NCBI GenBank assembly: GCA_900155495.1
Contig: FTLJ01000716.1
Coordinates: 1 to 16,737, forward strand
Origin: Porogramme epimiltina
Taxonomy: Eukaryota; Basidiomycota; Agaricomycetes; Polyporales; Polyporaceae
DNA: 16,737 bases
Direction: 5' to 3'
The position numbers were made by a program, and so were the translations under genes. Each line of letters opens with the position of its first letter. The first letter of the stretch is position 1. Under the pieces are notes generated by a model that saw nothing but the letters and a program-made list of their open reading frames with translations, was not told the origin of the DNA and searched no databases. Positions 1 to 8,999 of this stretch are shown here, in pieces.

Positions 1-61
1 TCCCCACATCCAGACGCCAGAGATCGATTCTTGCACGTGCGAAAAGCGCTTCCACCTCGGT

Positions 62-69
62 GTATAAGG
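62..69 (+). promoter_or_regulatory. Possible TATA box of the first WD40 gene
   Basis: The string TATAAGGT lies about 85 bases upstream of the chosen start codon at 152. A TATA-like hexamer at this distance suits a fungal core promoter, but such strings also arise by chance and no other promoter element is clear. No transcript start can be seen from sequence alone. Confidence 0.25.
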
Positions 70-151
70 TTTACACACAGCCTAGGAGTCGGTCACCCAG
101 AGGGTACGGCTGCTAACGTCTCTTCATCCCAACCACCACTCGTCGTTCCCT

Positions 152-1767
152 ATGGACAATCCATTTTTCACCCCACATCAAGGTCTGCCATTTCAGGTGT
201 GTTCGTATAGCCAGAATACGAGCATTTTGGTGGTGACGCATGATGCAGGGCGAGGAGTTCCTTGACTTTGGTAACTCCCAAGGAGTAGGTGGAATACCGA
301 CCATCGCAGTGGAGGATTACGATTGTATGTATCCCGTCTCAGTATTGCCTGTCATCTCTGAGCTCATCACGGTTAGCTCGCCGACCGTCCCCACCGAAGC
401 GCAGAGGCACCGCCAACGATGACAACTACTTGAGCATTCAACCAGCTTCCAAACGCCGAAGGTCTTCCGTCGACAGTGGCAAATCCGACGACCCTGATGG
501 GACGAGTACACCAGGCTCTCAATGTAAGCAGATCATTAGTCTTGTGAATTTGTTCTGACGCGAGGAATCACCAGCTGGGGCGCATTGGGCGCGAGCTAGT
601 GCCCCAGGACATTCGGACAATGAGATGGACGTGCAAAGGGGCGCCTTCATCCAAGAACTTTCTCCAAATTCGTTGGACAATGATGACTGCAATTCCCCAA
701 AGCCGTCGAAACGGGCCGTTGGGAAGCGCCCCGACAGAGGGGGCGCTATGACCAACCACAAAGGATCGGTCACTGCGGTTGTATACTCACCCAACGGCCG
801 GCTCGCTGCGTCAGGATCCGACGATTGCTCCATCATCATTTGGAATGTCCTCGACAAGATACCCTTCCTCACCCTCAAAACCCATAACGAGCCCATCTCT
901 GCCCTCGCATTCTCCCCCAACAGTGAGATTCTCGTGTCCGCGGCGCAGGCGAATGAGATCATCGTCTGGGATACCGCCACCTGGATCGAAATCTATCACA
1001 TTGCGCCTCCGACGCCGGCACAAACCCTTGCATTTACCTCGGACGGCTTGTTCCTCCTCGCGGGAACGAGCGACGGCACGCTCACCATATGGAACGCCAC
1101 GGACGACTTCACGCCCTTCGCCTCGTGGAAACTCAATCAGTCCGCGATCGTATTCATGGAGTTCTCCGCCGACAGACGCGTTATGGTGACGGGTGGGCTT
1201 GCCAAGCGCGACTGCGTCGTGTGGGACGTGGCGTCGCTCTACACTCCTCAGCCGAACGCGCGGCCAATTGGCGACGGCCGCGTCGTGTATGCGGCGGCGC
1301 TCTCGCCCGATGGGCTCCGCGTCGTCACCGCGTTCGACGACGGGGTGTGCGTTGTTTGGGACACGGCCAGTGGCGTTGCGTTCGTCGAGCTGCACGAGCA
1401 CCCTGGACCGGTGTGGGCTGTCGCGTTCTCGCCGGACGGGAGCCTCATCGTGTCCGGGGCGGATGACGGGTCGGTCAGAGTCGTCAACTCGTTCTCGGGA
1501 GAGCGGGTGTTGGACCTGGTGGATCAGGGAGCGATGATGAAGGTAGTCGCGTTCTCCCCGGATGGGCAGTTCGTCTCCGCGGGCGGTGCAGACAAGGCTG
1601 CAAGATTGTGGAGCATGCGAACTGGGGAAGTGGTATTGGTGTGCAATGAGCACGACGATGATGTGACGCATTTGATGTTCGCTCCTAACGGCGCGACGCT
1701 AGCTTCGGGCTCTCTAGAAGGGAGCGTATATATCCGGTCCATTGTTGTGGTTGACTACGGTAACTGA
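152..1767 (+). CDS. WD40-repeat protein, four exons, 486 aa
   Basis: Proposed exons are 152-196, 249-324, 377-523 and 575-1767. The introns are 52, 52, 52 and 51 bases with donors GTGTGT, GTATGT and GTAAGC, and every junction keeps frame. The product starts MDNPFFTPHQGLPFQGEEF. Residues 1-147 are low complexity with a basic KRRRSS cluster near residue 53 that could act as a nuclear signal. From about residue 150 to the end there are roughly eight WD40 repeats, marked by FSPDG or YSPNG turns and closing VWD, IWN or LWS strands (for example SGSDDCSIIIWNV), enough for one beta-propeller. Propellers are protein-binding platforms; no catalytic motif is seen, so the partner and process are unknown. 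The start at 152 was chosen because it gives a splice-consistent N-terminus; ATGs at 240, 289 and 625 would drop exons. Confidence is high for the propeller and moderate for exons 1-2. Confidence 0.85.
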
Positions 1768-1804
1768 ATGTCCGATTACTCGATATGGTGTAAAATAGAG
1801 TGTC

Positions 1805-2124
1805 CTATACGACCCCTGCAATCAAGTCTTTGATTTTGAACATGTTGACTGTCCCGTCCCAACCTCCCATGACCAGCTTGTCACTACCATCATTCTGGAG
1901 AGAAAGCATTCAACGATGGTGCGGCGTGCCCTGCACGGATCTACCCTCTCAGCCATCTTTCTTCCATCGTCCACCGCCCAAAGCCGTAGAGCACAGTCCT
2001 GCGAGGAGGTCGCCACCATCGCGCCGTTCGGTGAGAAAGCGATCTTCCGGACATCGAAAACAGCGTGCTGTACGCCCGACCATAGCACTAGTAGTACGGC
2101 CGGGTTTCGTTGCTGGCATGTCAA
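1805..2124 (-). pseudogene. Broken WD40 C-terminal fragment, relative of the F-box/WD40 gene
   Basis: Read on the minus strand, the segment holds one good WD40 blade (KIAFSPNGAMVATSSQDC followed by LRLWAVDDG). The frame then shifts, and a second blade continues in another frame as DKLVMGGWDGTVNMFKIKD before a stop at 1805-1807. The order and wording match the last two blades of the F-box/WD40 gene at 9000-11450, which ends FSPDGAYVATT, ILWRVDDGS, LLVMGWNDGT and FRIKD. The match is not close enough to be a recent copy. No F-box, start codon or upstream blades are visible, and a frameshift separates the two blades, so I call it a non-functional remnant of a paralogue. It could instead be the last exon of a gene with a missed intron, but the space between the blades is too short for one. 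Confidence 0.65.
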
Positions 2125-2226
2125 ATTTTTGTTACGGCCACATTTAAATGAATGTCTATCATCATTGGGAACACTGGCAAGGCTATGAGTGTATATGCTA
2201 CGCTTTTCTCTCTCTCTTCACCTGTT

Positions 2227-2437
2227 ACGCAAACAAATGGTTTTCCCCCTCCCCTTCCCCGGGCATCCCCCCTTTCAGTCGGCGCCTCGAGCCCGAATTA
2301 CCCAGACAATTCTTTATTAGGCTGCTACCTACACAGTACGGCCCCACCCGCCCTGGCTACGCCGCGGGACCTCTTGTATGTACGGAACGAGGATACAACA
2401 CACCATTTTGATTCAAAAAAAAAACGCAAACAAATGG
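2227..2437 (+). repeat. A-tailed insertion flanked by 14-base direct repeats
   Basis: ACGCAAACAAATGG occurs exactly at 2227-2240 and 2424-2437. The 183 bases between (2241-2423) end in a run of ten A (2415-2424, the last A shared with the repeat). An A-tail directly against the second copy of a direct repeat is the footprint of target-primed reverse transcription, as left by SINEs, truncated LINEs or reverse-transcribed RNAs. The insert begins with a pyrimidine-rich run and has no clear reading frame. I did not recognise a tRNA, 5S or snRNA parent, nor convincing Pol III A and B boxes. The strand given is that of the A-tail. Confidence 0.6.
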
Positions 2438-2560
2438 AAGCCCAGTGGAAGTCGAAGCTGAAGACGGTCCCTAGGCTAGCCCGGCCCGCGCTTTCGAACT
2501 TGAGGTGAGTACTAGGCCATTTCTGGCAGATTCGATTGATGAGGGGGGGCCAATTTCTTA

Positions 2561-2890
2561 TCACAATCTGTATACCTGGTCCGGGTCCAGCGCGCGAAGT
2601 GCATGGACTACAGCCTCCTCCTCTGCCTCTGCCTCTGCGCTGCCGTCCTCCACTTTCACGCCCCCTGCTAGCCGGAGAATCTCCTGTGCCGCGACCTGGA
2701 GAGCATATGTCAGCGTCCCCCCCTATTCCGACGCACCCGCGACCTCGCCAGCAATGTGCGCGCCCACACCAATGCCGGCATATACCTCTGCGATCACCTA
2801 GTACTGGAGGTACGCTGCAGCGTTCTTCGCAGCAGTTCCCCGTGCGAGCACGTCGTCCATCTGCATTTGGAAGGTATCGATGTTGCAAGC
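2561..2890 (-). pseudogene. Decayed reading frame of about 110 codons, unrecognised
   Basis: One minus-strand frame reads like protein throughout (it includes DTFQMQMDDVLARGT and LTYALQVAAQEILRLAGG, then an acidic Glu/Ala stretch). It is interrupted only by two TAG codons, at 2798-2800 and 2723-2725, and ends with TGA at 2561-2563. Both TAGs could be former CAG. I do not recognise the family. It sits downstream, in the minus-strand sense, of the integrase remnant, so it could belong to the same decayed element or to a host gene. Composition bias could also produce such a stretch, hence the modest confidence. Confidence 0.3.
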
Positions 2891-3069
2891 ACGGGGTGGG
2901 TACCGGTGGGTGCGCGCACACCGGCCGCGCACCCCTCATGGCCGGCGCAAGCGCAAGTGTGCGCCACACCCCCTTCTCCCTCTCCCGAGCCGTCGCGCAT
3001 AGTCGCAAGACGCGCTCGCCCTTCGAACGGTGCCGGGGTGACGTGTGCGCCGTGGTTGCGCCGTCGCAC

Positions 3070-3210
3070 GACCAATGCGGTGAGTTCAGTCCAGAAACGA
3101 GAGACGAAAGTGGAGCCGCGGTCGGAAACGATGGTGTCGGGGAGGCCGTGATAGCGGAAGATGCGGTCGAGGAACAACCAGGCGAGAAGGACGTGCGTCG
3201 TGGGCCTCAC
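3070..3210 (-). mobile_element. Ty3/Gypsy retrotransposon integrase remnant
   Basis: About 47 codons on the minus strand carry the hallmark of the retroviral-type integrase core: FLDRIFRYHGLPDTIVSDRG then FVSRFWTELTALV. The Asp of SDRG is the second acidic residue of the DDE catalytic triad in this family. Past LTALV the expected continuation (including the HPQTDGQTER-like segment) is absent in all frames, and upstream the match fades within about 15 codons. No LTR, protease, reverse transcriptase or RNase H is present. This is a short fossil of a Gypsy element and cannot be active. The TIR element starting at 3247 lies 36 bases away. Confidence 0.8.
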
Positions 3211-3246
3211 GCGCGCGCAGGGCGAGATGAGCGCTTATGGAAACAC

Positions 3247-3315
3247 TACAGCTGATTAAGTAAAGTTTGCCAAGTGCTGAACTTGCGCAAAACGCGCGAA
3301 ACGTGCAAAATCTCG
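3247..3315 (+). repeat. Left terminal inverted repeat
   Basis: This 69-base repeat begins TACAGCTGATTAAGTAAAG and pairs with 4327-4395. It differs from its partner at three places, all transitions. At two of them this copy has TG where the partner has CG, consistent with deamination of methylated CpG here. Confidence 0.85.
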
Positions 3316-4326
3316 GAAGAAATTCGATAACAGCAGAATGTGCTCCTTCCTGCCCGCCCATTGCTCTCTAGCTCGACTGAACATGCCGAGAAGCTATCAT
3401 GGAGTCCCCCGAAGCAGAAAACCTGCGTTTGAACGGCACTCGGCGGACGGGTGAGCACTTGGAGGCCGTCGGTGCCATACGTGGCCCTCTGGCGACTCTT
3501 CTTCGGACCTCCACGGCCTCGCGCCCTCCCTCTCTCTTTCAACCCCCCTTGGCACCTCCAAACAGGTACTAGAACTAGCATACGGTCTCAATTAGGCTTT
3601 CGAACATGCTAGAAGCTACACAAGGGATGGTGGGTTGGCACACGCAAGCGCCGGGACAGTCTGAGGGCAAAGAGCCGGCTACTAGGAGAGTTTGGAGCTC
3701 ATTAGAGGGGAGTGTGTCATTCAGAGAACATGCCAATATGAAAGGTACGCCTCATATCGTGTCGCCCACACCTTTATTTTCATTACTTGCCCCACTATGC
3801 TTCGAGTTTCGGCCCCCATCTTTTCTCTGTCCTTATACCCCAAATGCCCTCAACGTCCCCCTCCTTACGCCTACTACTGCCCGTTCTGTGCAAGTATGTT
3901 CACCGTCGCTCCTCTTATCCCCCGCTTTCACTCTCCTGTCGCCTTTTTCTTGTATAAGACATTGTGAAGTTGGTCGCCAGTAGATGGGCGCTTAAACGCC
4001 TCCCGCCTCCGTCTCGATTATGGTACCCCAGCCGTCGTTCTCTACTCTTTGTTACTCATTATATGTATTGTTTTGCAATGAAATTTAATGCTTGTGTATA
4101 TCTACATCCCCCCAACCTTTCTGTGTTTAGCGGAACGTGCGAGCCAGGCGGACCGTGCTCATGAAGGTTGTTGGCACCATAAAAGAAGTTATTCTCCGTG
4201 TGACGGGTCTTTTGAAAGTGTATTTAGGTCCCCCGAGCCTTTACGGACAGTTATCCGAGCAATCTAATAAGTGTCTACCTCACGAAGTGCAAAGAGGGCG
4301 CCATTTCGCTTTTCTCGTATGTCCCG

Positions 4327-4395
4327 CGAGATTTTGCACGTTTCGCGCGTTTTGCGCGAGTTCAGCGCTTGGCAAACCTTACTTAATCAGCTGTA
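4327..4395 (-). repeat. Right terminal inverted repeat
   Basis: This is the reverse complement of 3247-3315 with three mismatches and no gap. It keeps the two CpG sites lost in the left copy, so it is probably nearer the ancestral sequence. No flanking duplication beyond TA is visible. Confidence 0.85.
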
Positions 4396-4866
4396 TGCAG
4401 GCGGCGTGCGTCCTCGGAAGCACGGCTCTGCCTACGCATCACCCACCGCCTCCTTCGCCCTTTCTCTACCGCTGAGCACACGGAGCGCCGGGAGCTGAAA
4501 GGTAAACAAGGACAGCTTGTAAGTATGTTTACCCTCCCTTCTTGCGTCCCCCTCCGCCCTCCCGTCTTGAGCAAGACAAGACCGGGCGCGGCCCCATCCT
4601 CCTACCGCCCTCTCCCGTCCGGGCCCTCTCGGTCAAGATCACGAGCAGGGAGAGCCACAAGCAGCTCACTTTCACTGTCTCCCACCCTCCTGGCCGTGAC
4701 GACGAAGCGGCACACGTATAGATCCCGCCGCCGCCGCCGCCTCAGCTCGCCCTCTCTGCTCCCCGCGACCTTGGTCACCTTACCCCAGCCAGCGCCGCTC
4801 GCCGACGCTGCTCCCCACACCAATGGCTCGCCCCCAGCTCCCGTCTCTGCTGTCCCAGTCCGCCAA
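4396..4866. other. Region upstream of the zinc-finger pseudogene
   Basis: I see no independent gene. The stretch is C-rich on the plus strand, with a CCG trinucleotide run at about 4725-4741. From about 4770 a plus-strand frame (LPQPAPLADAAPHTNGSPPA) runs without a stop into the ATG at 4867, so the original N-terminus of the decayed zinc-finger gene may have started here without an obvious surviving start codon. Confidence 0.4.
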
Positions 4867-7024
4867 ATGCCTCACCAAGAGTCCGAAGCCGTCAAGAATG
4901 AGCTCGCGCTCATGAGGTGACACACAGGGAAGACCGAGCGACTCCTCGCCACATTCCAGTCCTCCACCCAGTCACCCCTCACCGCGTCCCCCTGGGATCT
5001 TCCCAGGGCTCCTCTTCCAAGCTCGACCTCTCCGAGACAGCCCGCAAGGGCATCCTCGATTCCGACAGCCACGCGGAACGCGCAGAACAGGCTCGCGACC
5101 CCGCCTCCGCATGCTCCAAGAGCGGTGGGCCGAGTTCGAACGCTAGTTCTCTCAAGCCAATGTCCGCACCGCCAACGTCTGCGCCCGGTTCTCCCGCATT
5201 ATCGCTAACAGTGGTGAACAGCTCATCCAGATCAGCTCCATCCCCTCGGCAAACGCCGCTGCCTACCTCCCGTCGCTGCAACAGCACGGCTCCCAATCCT
5301 AGCCATCCTTCCCCCACGCCTCGCGCTCCGACAGCCACAGGCTCCCCTTTTGCTCCCAGTTCTCGTCTATCGCACTCCCCCCTCCCGCCTCTGCCACCTC
5401 CAGCCGCGTCCGCGCTCGCGCGGGCAACATGGACGCTGGCTACGGCGGTCACCTCACCGGCCCAGGCACACCACCCCCCGCAAAACGCACACGCAACGAC
5501 CGCGACGCAGACGACCGCAACCACGGACGTCACTACAGCCTCTCCGTAAGTGCCTTCCTCTCGTCTGCCCTGCAGCCCGTCTCATGACCCCCTGCAGCAC
5601 TCAAATTATCCCAACCCCGCTTATATCAACGGTCACTCTGTGCACCATTCCCCACAGCTCGCCGTGCACCACGCCCCTCCTGCTACCACTCTCCGCGCCC
5701 GTTATTTCAGGTGTCCCCATCGCCGTTAGGACCGCGACACATATGCGTACCTGGAACACCCTCGCTCCCATCGACCACGGTTGACCTCGCGTGGCCGCTC
5801 CTCCCACAGTCGCTCCCATTCGCGTGGCAGCGATGTGAGTCTCGACGAGACGATCGTCGAGGCCGCGGCCAAGGGTGATTCCGACGGCCGCGCACCGCAC
5901 GCGTCGCAGCATCTTCACCCCGGCGTGCGTCTTCTACAGCGCATCTCGCCCTCATCCGGAATCACGTTGTGCAGTCCACATTATCTCTCCTTGGTCAGGG
6001 TTTGATTGTGCAGCACATCTTTACCCTGCCGGTGATGGGTCTGCCAATGAACTTGAAGAAGACCACGCTCAGTACAATGGGCAGCGTCACGACAATGATT
6101 GGTGTGTGGGATCTTTTTTCTTTACCCACACTCGTACTTACTTCCCCTCAGGCCATAACGGCAGCGTCATTTCCGGTCCATCCGCCATTGGCGGTGGCGG
6201 GGAGCCCTCCGCCACCAACTCACAGGGCCAGCGCATTTGCCGCCAGTGCGGCCTGCCCGACAGGTACAAAGATAGCAAGTGCGCCGAGAAGTGGGGTCCT
6301 GGCCCTGAGGGACCTGGCACCGTCTGCGACAGGTAACTGGCATGGTGTTAGATTGCTAGTTCCTGCTCTCCGCTCACAGGTGCCGCAAGAAAATGAAGCA
6401 CATCGAATGCCGCGGGACACTCGACAGCCAGAACCGTAGGGCGCACACCAGTCCACGCCGGGCTCGCACACCAACGGGCGCAGCGGTGGTGGCTCGCAAG
6501 GCTCCGGCCGTTCGGTCCATGGTCCAGACACGCTCCCCGTCCATGGTGCTGACCCAGCGGGCGCGCAACTCGGGCTGACGGGCACGCACCTGCTGTCGTT
6601 AGCAGCTACACGCGCTACGACCGCGATTACGACCGCGACGGCCGCTCGCCGTACCACTCCCCCTCCCGCTCGACGCAGTGCGGGCCGACGCCCCCCGGAA
6701 TCGTGACGCTGCCCGGGCGGAGCGCGAACGAGGATGACGAGCACCACCACCTGCATCCGCGCCCGCGCGCCTCGGTGCACTAGGCGAACGGTGCGAACGG
6801 GCACGCAAGCGGGAGCGGCGACGTGAGCGGAAGCAGCCGCTTCTCGTCGCGCTCGCCGACGCTGCGCGGGAAAGGTAGGTCAAGGGCTGGATCGGGGCGC
6901 GGGTCGGACGGCAAGTCCAAGTCGTCAGGTTGATGCGGACGGGGAGGAGGTTGACGGGCAGGTCGACGCCGATGCAGACCCCGATGAGGCGGACGCGGAC
7001 GCGGACTCTGATGCGGGTGCCTAG
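4867..7024 (+). pseudogene. Decayed gene with a GATA-like zinc finger
   Basis: Protein-like blocks run in order. An N-terminal helix-like block (MPHQESEAVKNELALM) comes first, then a charged block (LDLSETARKGILDSDSH), then RWAEFER and FSQANVRTANVC. An S/R/H-rich block follows, then the finger ICRQCGLPDRYKDSKC ... GPGTVCDRCRKKMKHIE, an SR-rich block and an acidic Asp/Ala tail ending at TAG 7022-7024. The finger has CX2C pairs 25 residues apart with a GATA-like WGPGPEGPGTVCDRC half, suggesting a DNA-binding regulator. Three introns still splice cleanly: 5546-5597, 6104-6151 and 6333-6379. Lesions: a frame change near 5100, TAG at 5144, 5300 and 5727, a frame change near 6440, TAG at 6781 and TGA at 6931. 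A further frame change near 6598 could be a missed intron. The junction before 6010 is unresolved. Assembly errors could explain indels but less easily four TAGs. The zinc finger is secure; the exact model is not. Confidence 0.7.
6233..6409 (+). other. GATA-like zinc-finger coding segment, split by a 47-base intron
   Basis: This segment encodes the best-preserved part of the decayed gene. The first cysteine pair (CRQC) and most of the loop lie in the exon ending at 6332. The intron at 6333-6379 (GTAACT to ACAG) falls between the two cysteines of the second pair's motif VCDRC, with Arg completed across the junction. The loop holds one further Cys (KC). The intact finger amid disabled flanks implies either recent loss of function or that this part alone escaped damage. 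Confidence 0.7.
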
Positions 7025-8999
7025 CTGCTGGAAGTGGTGGACGCGGCGGTGGTGAACAACGCATACTTTACTGTGTTTCTTGATTTTTGTTGATTTCTGT
7101 GTGTCGAGAATATGACGTTATATTGCCTTTGAAATATCGTGATTGAGTCAAATTTAATAACATTCTATGCAAGTATGTCTGTGAGCGAAAGAATTAAGCC
7201 GAGGTCCAATGCTAGAGAATCGGATTGGTGTGCGGACCCGCATCGCCGCTCAAGGAACCAAGGACTGATGTGTTCATAGGCTGGGCTAGTATTGATTAAT
7301 ATTGATTGCCAAGCGCCCGCTGGGGCGCGTGTCGCAGAGGGGAGGTAGGCGCTCATAAACTTGGACCCTAGGCTGGGGTTGGGGAGGTGCTGATGGGAGT
7401 AAGAAAGTTTCTTACCCAGTGTTATGTAGTCAATTTCAGAAAGTAAGCGGGATGTGAAGTTTATTCCCACGGGGTTCGTTCGCCGTCACAAGCGCCCCTG
7501 CTAAAGCTCTGTCATTAAGAACGATTTCTTCGTAAACTCATCAATCGTAATGGGGTTGTGATAAGAGAGAGTATGGAGGCCAACATTTACGAGTAAATTG
7601 TGGGTGCAAGTTATAGTGGAAGTAACAAAGGAAAGCTGGTCAGGGCGGCTACAACAACGCTCCAGGCCTTCAAGCTTCAGGCGCAAAGGGAAGGACGCTC
7701 TCACGGTATGATTACGTAAATGGCCTAGAATCCATGGGCGCGTATTATTAAGCACTCCTGCTCGCGGCACAGTGCACACCACTTTCCCTTCCCAAATCCC
7801 ATTTACCATCACACGATGTGAACACGTAAATGCGACTACTGCAACTGGTGTGTCCCGCTCGATCCCTCCAGCTTGCGCCATCGTCTACGAAGAGTGGTGA
7901 TATCGAAGTCATGTCAATCGTCCTCCAAACCCTGAGGCGACTTAGACGATGGAGGCCCCCTGCGTGCATCAGAGGTGAATGGGAGAGAGCAGTGTGGATG
8001 AGGCGCCAAGAGGCATGGATGGCAATATATTCCCACAGGTTACTCCGCACTTGTCGGGTCACCGTCCCGCCAGCGGAAGCCGGTAAATTAGACCTTGTGA
8101 GGGACCTTGCAGTCTTGTAGAGTTTACGATTTTCATACGTACGCGTTGCATCACGATTCTGGAGGGGCCACCGCTTGTGGCCCAAATGCCCGGCTCATAG
8201 GATTCCAATGATCACCTCGGGACCTCCCTAAAGTCCGAACCGAGTCGGACCATGCATTTCTTCCTCACGGTGCGGCGCTTTGCAGGATGTACGAAGCAGG
8301 GGAAGGGGGTACTCCAGGGCTCAGTCACTCGCCGCAATGCACCTCGCCGCCACTATCGCTGCTTACAAGTCATGGTCGAGGAATAGATACTCCGCAGGGC
8401 ACGTATGTTCCTGTCTTTGCTCGGACATGTCAGGAGATGACGGTCTACGCGGCATACCGGCACCGCCGATCGGATGACCTCCTTGAAGCTATGTACCTCA
8501 TTCGACGTACCGCGCCACAGTGGCCACACTCTAGATACAGATACCTTCTGTCCGTGGAAGTTGACGTTACATGTAAGTAGCTTCTGCTGGCCGATCTTGT
8601 ATTCCATCCTATCTTTCTCACTTAGACCTGAATTACAAGAGGAATGAATGGTGCTGGGTCCCGAGATTATCTGTGCTCAAGTTTGTCCTCAGGCGTGAGC
8701 CAAAAAATACTACGGTGAATGCGGCGTGCAGATACTACGATGCATATGGCACTAATATGGGTGTTCGCTTTGTACGTCCTAGAGGAGAACACCTGGTTTA
8801 AGTAGGCGGAAACTACAGATGATCTTGTGTCGTCGTCATTGCTCCTCCGGGATTGCTAAATGAGGTCAGAAAAATCGGTGTAACTCCGAGCTTCTAAAGT
8901 GCCTACCGGTATTCCGAAGAGAAGACCGTTCCATAGGTACCACGTTTCCGTGGATAGCGGATGGTATGTATTTAACACGCCAACCATGGTAGGCTCTCT
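7025..8999. other. No supported gene
   Basis: The sequence is less GC-rich than its neighbours, and I recognise no conserved domain on either strand. Open stretches exist on the minus strand (7501-7881, 126 codons; 7748-8185, 145 codons) and plus strand (7830-8120), overlapping one another. None shows a family motif or a convincing set of splice junctions, so I do not call them. A tandem TATTGATTAATATTGATT occurs near 7288-7308. The last part, about 8640-8999, should include the promoter of the F-box gene; a TATTTAA string at about 8968 lies close to its start codon. Confidence 0.4.

Larger units (their letters stand above)
3247..4395. mobile_element. Non-autonomous TIR element with TA ends, 1.15 kb
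   Basis: The element is bounded by 69-base inverted repeats (3247-3315 and 4327-4395) identical at 66 of 69 positions without gaps. The outermost dinucleotide is TA on both sides, so the element proper may be 3249-4393 starting CAGCTGATTAAG, with a TA target duplication as in the Tc1/mariner superfamily. Weaker similarity (about 18 of 31 positions) continues inward past 3315 and 4326. The interior (3316-4326) shows no transposase motif in any frame; its open stretches are pyrimidine-rich and low complexity, and I see no gene in it. I infer a non-autonomous or gutted cut-and-paste element. Superfamily assignment is tentative because TA is only two bases. Two unrelated solo insertions in opposite orientation are an alternative. 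Confidence 0.6.

Noticed and set aside
811..1671. Long minus-strand open frame of 286 codons opposite the first WD40 gene
   Set aside because: Its content (RGERD and similar strings) is the antisense of repeated WD40 turns in a GC-rich gene; it has no motif of its own.
2325..3008. Minus-strand open frame of 227 codons
   Set aside because: It is rich in Arg, Gly and Cys, lacks motifs and overlaps another frame with better protein-like content plus the A-tailed insertion.
4917..5549. Plus-strand open frame of 210 codons, Ser/Pro/Ala-rich
   Set aside because: Only its first part (to about 5100) reads as conserved protein; beyond that another frame carries the RWAEFER and FSQANVRTANVC block, so the whole is not one gene.
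7501..7881. Minus-strand open frame of 126 codons
   Set aside because: No recognisable domain, no supported promoter or splice partner, and a length reachable by chance at this base composition.
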